Program-made: the position numbers and the translations under genes
From: Paracoccaceae bacterium
GTDB lineage: Bacteria > Pseudomonadota > Alphaproteobacteria > Rhodobacterales > Rhodobacteraceae
Assembly (NCBI GenBank): GCA_013214575.1
Contig: JABSSD010000099.1
Coordinates: 1-37,280, forward strand
Length of the DNA: 37,280 nt
Direction: 5' to 3'
Notes under the pieces: model-generated
The model's input: the letters and a program-made list of their open reading frames with translations, nothing else
What the model was told of the DNA's origin: nothing
The model's database searches: none
Shown: piece by piece, positions 32,645-37,280 of the stretch
How positions within the stretch are numbered: position 1 is the first letter of the stretch
Layout of the letters: each line of letters opens with the position of its first letter

Positions 32645-33358
32645 TTATTTGATTAGGTTTTTGATGGCATTGCGGATGCGCTGATCTTCGGTCTCAAGGA
32701 AACTCTGACCCATTTCATAGGCGCGCTGGATTTCGATCATCCGTGCCAATTGTGAAATTGCGTTGACGTTGGACCCTTCGACAAACCCTTGCAGGATTTT
32801 TGCCTGGTCGGTTTCCTCGATGTCACCATCGACCCGGAACATCACCCCATCTTCGCGCACCAGGGTGTGCGGCTCCACTGGCATAAACAACCCGATCTGA
32901 CCCAGTGGGTTGCCATCGGCGGTGATGGTGCCGTCGGGGGCGATGTTAATGGTCTCGGCGTCGCCCGGGACAAACACCGGTGAGCCCCCCGCATCCAGCA
33001 CCCGGTTGCCATCAGCGGTGACCAGGTCACCATCGGCATTTGGCGAGAAGGCCCCAGCCCGGGTCAGCCGTTCACCCATCGGGGTCTCGATTTTGAAGTA
33101 TCCATCGCCTTCGATGGCCAGGTCAAAGGTGCCGTTGGTCTGTGTCAGTGAGCCTTGCTCTGTCGATGTGTTGCGGATGTTTGCCCGCGACATCGAAATT
33201 GACGATTGACCCGGGCTGGACTGGATGAACTCCGAAAAAATCAGCCCCTCCTGCCGGTAGCCGGTGGTGGCAGAGTTGGCGATGTTGTTCGCCACGACCT
33301 GCATTTCACGCATGAGGCCTGTCTGGCGGGAGAGGGTGACATAACCGGTCGTTTCCAT
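32645..33358 (-). CDS. flgF: Flagellar proximal rod protein FlgF
   Basis: A 237-residue member of the rod family: MREMQVVANNIANSATTGYR at the N-terminus, LAIEGDGYFKIETPMGERLT in the body and ARMIEIQRAYEMGQSFLETE at the C-terminus. It lacks the FlgG-type insert and precedes flgG in the unit. Overlaps fliQ by one base. Confidence 0.94.
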   Translation of the reverse strand: METTGYVTLSRQTGLMREMQVVANNIANSATTGYRQEGLIFSEFIQSSPGQSSISMSRANIRNTSTEQGSLTQTNGTFDLAIEGDGYFKIETPMGERLTRAGAFSPNADGDLVTADGNRVLDAGGSPVFVPGDAETINIAPDGTITADGNPLGQIGLFMPVEPHTLVREDGVMFRVDGDIEETDQAKILQGFVEGSNVNAISQLARMIEIQRAYEMGQSFLETEDQRIRNAIKNLIK

Positions 33359-33630
33359 TACGAACCTCCAATAATCAAGGGGATGATATGGCCATGAAAA
33401 AAGGCCAGCATCGTTTGTGTCATGAAGCCCATGGTCATCCAGAAAACGACCATGATTGCAGCCAGTTTAGGCACAAAAGTCAGAGTCATTTCCTGGACCG
33501 AAGTGAGAGCCTGAAACAGGCCGATGCTCAACCCGACAACCAGCGCCACCGTCAGGATGGGAGTCGACGAAATGACGGCGGTCCACATGGCCTGACGCAG
33601 AGTGTCGTAGAATTGCCCCTCGCTCATCAT
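33358..33630 (-). CDS. fliQ: Flagellar export gate protein FliQ
   Basis: A 90-residue protein with two membrane helices (SSTPILTVALVVGLSIGLFQ and FVPKLAAIMVVFWMTMGFMT) joined by the conserved ALTSVQEMTLTF. FliQ lines the export channel with FliP and FliR. Two ATGs are adjacent at the start. It lies three bases after fliE. Confidence 0.96.
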   Translation of the reverse strand: MMSEGQFYDTLRQAMWTAVISSTPILTVALVVGLSIGLFQALTSVQEMTLTFVPKLAAIMVVFWMTMGFMTQTMLAFFHGHIIPLIIGGS

Positions 33631-33633
33631 GGC

Positions 33634-33930
33634 TTAGACCGGCATCCGTAGGATTTCTTGATAGGCCTCGACCACCTTGTTGCGAACGGTCACGGCTGTT
33701 TCAACCGCCAGTTCGGTCTGCGCCAGCGCCTGGACAAGTGCATGCGGATCGGCATCACCGGTCATCGCTGCAATCGAAGTTTGCTCACTTTGCTGAAGCG
33801 TCGCGGTGAAGTCCTGAAAACTCTTTTTCAGAAGTGCGCCGGCATCACTGCCTGATTGCTCGGGGTCAATTTTGGTTGCTGGGCGTGCTGCGGCATAGCC
33901 ACTGGCGGCGGAAAGACTGCGAATATCCAT
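33634..33930 (-). CDS. fliE: Flagellar hook-basal body adaptor FliE
   Basis: A 98-residue protein with the FliE C-terminal region (LVQALAQTELAVETAVTVRN, then KVVEAYQEILRMPV), which links the MS ring/export gate to the proximal rod. The N-terminal third is short and variable, as usual. Sits between flgC and fliQ, a classic order. Confidence 0.95.
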   Translation of the reverse strand: MDIRSLSAASGYAAARPATKIDPEQSGSDAGALLKKSFQDFTATLQQSEQTSIAAMTGDADPHALVQALAQTELAVETAVTVRNKVVEAYQEILRMPV

Positions 33931-33952
33931 TCTGGATCTCCTTAGGTTCTAG

Positions 33953-34345
33953 TTAACGGCGTAGTAATTCCATCAGAGAGGCGGACATTTGCCGCGTCTG
34001 ATCGAACATTTTCAGGTTGGCTTCATAGCTGCGCTGGGCCTCACGGGCGTCAGCGATTTCAATCATCAAGTTGACGTTTGACCCCTCATAGTTGCCACTT
34101 TCATTCGCCAGCGGGTGCGACGGATCATAAACCTGTGCCAGGTCTGTGCGATCCAGGTGGACCCGCCCCACCTGGACGGTTTCAACGTCGCTGTTCATGT
34201 TGCGCACGGCCTCAAACGGGACTGTCTTGCGACGATAACCGGGTGTATCCGCGTTCGAGATGTTCTCGGAGACGTGGCGCAACCGGGTGGCCTGAGCCTT
34301 TAGCCCGCTGGACGATGCGGATAATGCATTGGAAAATTCACTCAT
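33953..34345 (-). CDS. flgC: Flagellar proximal rod protein FlgC
   Basis: A 130-residue rod protein: RLRHVSENISNADTPGYRRK near the N-terminus, the FlgC-typical GNYEGSNVNLMIEIADAREA and the C-terminal AQRSYEANLKMFDQTRQMSA. Starts 14 bases after flgB. Confidence 0.97.
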   Translation of the reverse strand: MSEFSNALSASSSGLKAQATRLRHVSENISNADTPGYRRKTVPFEAVRNMNSDVETVQVGRVHLDRTDLAQVYDPSHPLANESGNYEGSNVNLMIEIADAREAQRSYEANLKMFDQTRQMSASLMELLRR

Positions 34346-34359
34346 TATTCGGTGCCTCC

Positions 34360-34749
34360 TTAATTGCGACCCAGGCTGGTCCGCAGGATGTTCATGGACG
34401 ATTTGTAGATCGCGAGAGCCTTGTCATGCTGACGCTTTACCTCGACCCCCTTCAGGATTTCGGTCTCGATCGAAACTGAGTTATTATTGGGATCACGACC
34501 GTCCTCGGAGGTGCTGACAGTCCAGTTCAACCCCTGACCGGAGGTTCCGTTCAGGTGATTGCTTCGGCTGGCGCGCATGTCACCCGGTTGGCTGTTGTCA
34601 TCAATGACTTCGGAAAAGGGTTTGATGTCTTTGGCGTGGTATCCAGGCGTATCGGCATTTGCGATATTCTGCGACACCAGTGCCTGGCGAGTCCCGGCAT
34701 GGGTCGCCATAGCATTTGCTAGTTTAAAGACATTCAGCTTTGTGAACAT
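34360..34749 (-). CDS. flgB: Flagellar proximal rod protein FlgB
   Basis: A 129-residue rod protein with ALVSQNIANADTPGYHAKDI and a C-terminal helix with IYKSSMNILRTSLGRN. The start at 34749 is chosen because GGGAG precedes it; a further in-frame start at 34857 would run into fliI on the other strand. It leads the nine-gene minus-strand unit for rod, rings, FliE, FliQ and FliL2, with a CtrA-like box upstream shared with fliI. Confidence 0.94.
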   Translation of the reverse strand: MFTKLNVFKLANAMATHAGTRQALVSQNIANADTPGYHAKDIKPFSEVIDDNSQPGDMRASRSNHLNGTSGQGLNWTVSTSEDGRDPNNNSVSIETEILKGVEVKRQHDKALAIYKSSMNILRTSLGRN

Positions 34750-34772
34750 CGGGGCTTCTCCCTCGATTGATT

Positions 34773-34787
34773 TCAACCAAGGCTTAA
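34773..34787. promoter_or_regulatory. Candidate CtrA box between flgB and fliI
   Basis: TCAA-N7-TTAA (TTAA-N7-TTGA on the minus strand), seven of eight consensus bases, in the 86-base divergent gap between flgB and fliI. Motif match only. Confidence 0.5.
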
Positions 34788-34835
34788 CCCTGATTCCTTT
34801 AGAAATTGTTCTCAGAAACGTTTTGGAGATCGACA

Positions 34836-36164
34836 ATGACCGCTGACCTGAATGCACTGACCCAGGAATTAGCCAGCAAACGGCTGAGCACTCCGCTAGG
34901 GCGGGTGACCGGAATTGCAGCAGGTGTGATCGAGATTTCAGGTCTCGGAAATGCCGCGCGAATCGGTGATCGACTGGTTTTGAAACGCCAGGATGGCGAC
35001 CCGCTGTCCGGCGAAGTGATGATGATTAATAGTGTTTATATCAGTATGTTACCTGATGTTGCGCCAAATCGTGTGGCCATAAACGATCCTGTTCTATTGT
35101 ATCCGACACCAGATTTTGCCCCGGACGACAGGTGGATTGGCAGGGTGATTGATCCCTTCGGTGCGCCGCTGGATGGCAAGCCGATGTTGCGTGGGGGATC
35201 GCCCCGAGACCTGATGTCGCCCCCCCCACGGGCGGCCGAGCGCAAGCCGTTAGGCGCCCGTATTGCAACTGGAATGTCGGTGCTCAATACGATTCTCCCG
35301 ATTGTTCGTGGCCAGCGAGTCGGTCTTTTTGCCGGTTCCGGGGTTGGTAAATCGACTTTGTTGGCGCAATTGGCGCAGAATATGGAGGCCGATGTGGTGG
35401 TGATGGCGTTGATTGGTGAACGGGGTCGTGAAGTGAATCACTTTGTTGACCAAGTGCTAGGCCCCGAGGGTATGAAGCGCGCCATCGTGGTGGCCGCAAC
35501 CTCGGATCAGTCTGCTTTGGTGCGGCGACGCTGCGCCTGGTCGGCAATGGCCGTGGCCGAACATTTCCGGGACCAGGGCAAGAACGTGCTGTTTCTGGCT
35601 GATTCGGTCACCCGGTTTGCCGAAGCGCATCGCGAGATTTCAGTGGCCTCAGGAGAGGCACCAGCCCTGCGTGGCTACCCGCCATCGGTGACCCCACTGA
35701 TTACCGGTCTGTGTGAACGGGCTGGCCCCGGTGCCGCAGGCCAGGGTGATATCACTGCAGTGTTCAGTGTGTTGGTTGCAGGCTCGGATATGGATGAGCC
35801 GATTGCCGATATTCTGCGCGGCGTTCTGGACGGTCATATCGTGTTGAACCGAGAGATTGCCGAGCGTGGGCGGTTCCCGGCCATCGATGTCTCCCGGTCG
35901 GTTTCGCGCAGCCTGCCTGCAGCGGCCACCGCCGAAGAAAACGATATCATCTCAAATGTGCGCAAGTATCTGGGTACATATGAGCAATCCGAGGTGATGA
36001 TCCGGGCCGGTCTATATGCCGAAGGCAGCGATGTAACCTTGGACCAGGCCGTCAAGATATGGCCGGAACTGGACAGCTTTTTTGGCAAGGATGATTCAGA
36101 GGGTATTCAGAACAGTTTCAACCGTCTGACTCTATTGCTGCGTCGTGCGGGTAAAACCCGCTGA
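34836..36164 (+). CDS. fliI: Flagellum-specific export ATPase FliI
   Basis: A 442-residue ATPase of the F1-beta/type III family. Walker A is GSGVGKST (residues 167-174), followed by EADVVVMALIGERGREVNHF; Walker B lies in VLFLADSVTRFAEAHREI, and the conserved SGEAPALRGYPPSVTPLI is present. It energises and loads flagellar export with FliH and FliJ. Start at 34836, preceded by GGAG. It stands alone on the plus strand; its usual partner fliJ does not follow. Confidence 0.97.
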   Translation: MTADLNALTQELASKRLSTPLGRVTGIAAGVIEISGLGNAARIGDRLVLKRQDGDPLSGEVMMINSVYISMLPDVAPNRVAINDPVLLYPTPDFAPDDRWIGRVIDPFGAPLDGKPMLRGGSPRDLMSPPPRAAERKPLGARIATGMSVLNTILPIVRGQRVGLFAGSGVGKSTLLAQLAQNMEADVVVMALIGERGREVNHFVDQVLGPEGMKRAIVVAATSDQSALVRRRCAWSAMAVAEHFRDQGKNVLFLADSVTRFAEAHREISVASGEAPALRGYPPSVTPLITGLCERAGPGAAGQGDITAVFSVLVAGSDMDEPIADILRGVLDGHIVLNREIAERGRFPAIDVSRSVSRSLPAAATAEENDIISNVRKYLGTYEQSEVMIRAGLYAEGSDVTLDQAVKIWPELDSFFGKDDSEGIQNSFNRLTLLLRRAGKTR

Positions 36165-36254
36165 TCTTGGCTCTGGGTGGTCAAGCCATCGTCGACCTGG
36201 AAATAGCGCGGTTCGGGATATGCCCGCCGCGCCATTATCCAATGATGTCCAAAG

Positions 36255-37046
36255 TTAGGACTGCAGCAACATCAGGGCCGTTGCGCCCGAGGACTGTGAC
36301 GCGTCAAAATCGGCAAGTTGTTCCCGCGCCAGGTAGGTGTTGACCAGCTTATCCATCAAATCCGGATCTGCAAAATCACTGACATTATCGGTTCCAAAGA
36401 TCAATTCAGCACGTGATTTGAATGTCTCCAGTTGCTGGTCCAGATCGATTTGAGACAGGCTTTCCGGTAGCCCCAGTGCCACTTCGAACATTTCCCGAAG
36501 GGCAGACTGACCCATGATGTTGAACCATTGGGTGTCGATACTGGTTCCATCCTCGGCCAGGTTGACGAGTTCACGCTGCCCATACAGGGCGATCCGCATC
36601 GATGCCTCCTGCTCCCCAACGGCTTCCTCAAAGGATTGTACCTTATTGGTGAATACCAGATCCGCCATTTCTTGAGCAGATCCGGTTTTGATGGTGTCAC
36701 CGGGGCCAAATCCGAAGGCATCGCTGAATTGCACATACCGGTCGTCGCCCAACTTGTTGGCTAAAGCGTCATCAGCTGCAGTACCATCCGTCAGGATTTT
36801 TTCAAGATACGCCTTTTTGTAAATATCCTCGCCAAGTCCAAAAGCGTCGAGTGCAACAGACAATAGCCGCCGGTCAGCCATGAGATCCTCGGCTGATTTT
36901 ACATTGCCGATATTCTCCACAAAGTAGTCTGTTTCACGTTGTAAAACTGCATCCTTAGTGAAGGCTTCGAACTGCTTGTCATAGGTCGCCTGTAAGAAGT
37001 TCCAGCCAACGATACCATTAGAGGGGATGATCGGTTGAAAGCTCAT
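36255..37046 (-). CDS. DUF1217 flagellar-cluster protein
   Basis: A 263-residue, mainly helical, acidic protein without signal or membrane segment. The regions around FVENIGNVKSAEDLMADRRL, LLSVALDAFGLGEDIYKKAY and SQEMADLVF-like residues further on match the pattern of DUF1217 proteins, which in roseobacters and rhizobia sit in flagellar clusters and are sometimes annotated flgF. Real FlgF is elsewhere here, so I leave the symbol empty. Its start overlaps the flbT stop (ATGA), which suggests a link to flagellin or filament control. Confidence 0.82.
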   Translation of the reverse strand: MSFQPIIPSNGIVGWNFLQATYDKQFEAFTKDAVLQRETDYFVENIGNVKSAEDLMADRRLLSVALDAFGLGEDIYKKAYLEKILTDGTAADDALANKLGDDRYVQFSDAFGFGPGDTIKTGSAQEMADLVFTNKVQSFEEAVGEQEASMRIALYGQRELVNLAEDGTSIDTQWFNIMGQSALREMFEVALGLPESLSQIDLDQQLETFKSRAELIFGTDNVSDFADPDLMDKLVNTYLAREQLADFDASQSSGATALMLLQS

Positions 37047-37280
37047 GTTTGAGCCACCGCGATTAATCGGTCCTCGCGCGGCAGCAGGCTGCGCAGCGCC
37101 TTGAGGCAGCGATAGTGGTTGTTCTGGATCACCGCCTCGGTCGCCTCGGCCAGTGAGGTTCGGCTGTCGGGGTCGGTGAAAACCTGGCTCAGGTCCTCGA
37201 TGCGGCGCAGCATCGGCAACCGATCCTCCTGCGGATCGATGTCACCGGTCAGGACCAGCTGGGCGGCGTAACAGACCCGG
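37043..37280 (-). CDS. flbT: Flagellin synthesis regulator FlbT, 5' part outside window
   Basis: The minus-strand frame entering from the right edge gives the last 78 or so residues of FlbT: YAAQLVLTGDIDPQEDRLPM and, near the end, HYRCLKALRSLLPREDRLIA, with the family's typical spacing. FlbT binds flagellin mRNA leaders and limits their translation in Caulobacter and relatives. The gene overlaps the DUF1217 gene and is presumably preceded by flaF and flagellin outside the window. Confidence 0.85.
   Translation of the reverse strand, partial: RVCYAAQLVLTGDIDPQEDRLPMLRRIEDLSQVFTDPDSRTSLAEATEAVIQNNHYRCLKALRSLLPREDRLIAVAQT

Noticed and set aside
36255-37046. Annotation as FlgF
   Set aside because: It lacks the rod-protein terminal motifs; true FlgF is at 32645-33358.

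Overview
The window is chromosomal DNA from an alphaproteobacterium, most likely a marine roseobacter-type member of the Rhodobacteraceae. Evidence: a mitofilin-like gene directly followed by hemY (a pairing known from alphaproteobacterial heme loci), a single-flagellum gene set with flbT, a DUF1217 gene and two fliL-type genes, CtrA-like TTAA-N7-TTAA boxes in front of flagellar units, and moderately high GC. Most of the 37 kb is one flagellar gene cluster, broken up by a catabolic operon, a tRNA gene and several decayed insertion sequences.

Layout. 1-2601 (+): 3' part of a mitofilin/Mic60-like gene, which begins inside a Thr-Glu coding hexanucleotide repeat, then hemY. 2602-3428: hemY terminator and a decayed IS30-type transposase. 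3429-9279 (-): motB, then flgE-flgK-flgL-flgI, ending in a strong terminator. 9579-13295: an Lrp/AsnC regulator divergent from a three-gene amino-acid catabolic operon (diaminopropionate ammonia-lyase-like, M24 peptidase, maleate-isomerase/EutA-like). 13350-14540: tRNA-Thr(CGT), a broken BNR-repeat gene and an IS21-type remnant. 14587-17867 (-): fliF-fliH-fliN-fliP. 17987-22915 (+): fliL, a small membrane protein, a MotE-like protein, motA and a large exported protein of unknown function, closed by a terminator. 23067-28214 (+): a lytic transglycosylase, flhA, fliR, flhB and a FliJ-like coiled-coil protein. 28506-29894: IS4-type and IS3-type remnants and a glycosyltransferase pseudogene. 30181-34749 (-): flgB-flgC-fliE-fliQ-flgF-flgG-flgA-flgH-fliL2. 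34836-36164 (+): fliI. 36255-37280 (-): a DUF1217 flagellar gene and the 3' part of flbT.

How the genes fit together. The window encodes the MS ring (FliF), export gate (FlhA, FlhB, FliP, FliQ, FliR), export ATPase and its regulator (FliI, FliH), one C-ring protein (FliN), rod (FlgB, FlgC, FlgF, FlgG, FliE), P and L rings with chaperone (FlgI, FlgH, FlgA), hook and junction proteins (FlgE, FlgK, FlgL), stator (MotA, MotB) with accessories, and a muramidase for rod passage. fliG, fliM, flgD, fliK and flagellin genes are not seen and must lie elsewhere if present.

The points most worth a second look are four 7-of-8 matches to the CtrA box in flagellar promoter regions, the unassigned catabolic operon that resembles ectoine-utilisation logic but has a diaminopropionate lyase, the 798-residue exported protein tied to motA, the probable FliJ equivalent after flhB, and the absence of fliG between fliF and fliH. 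I did not see a clearly new defence or mobile system.
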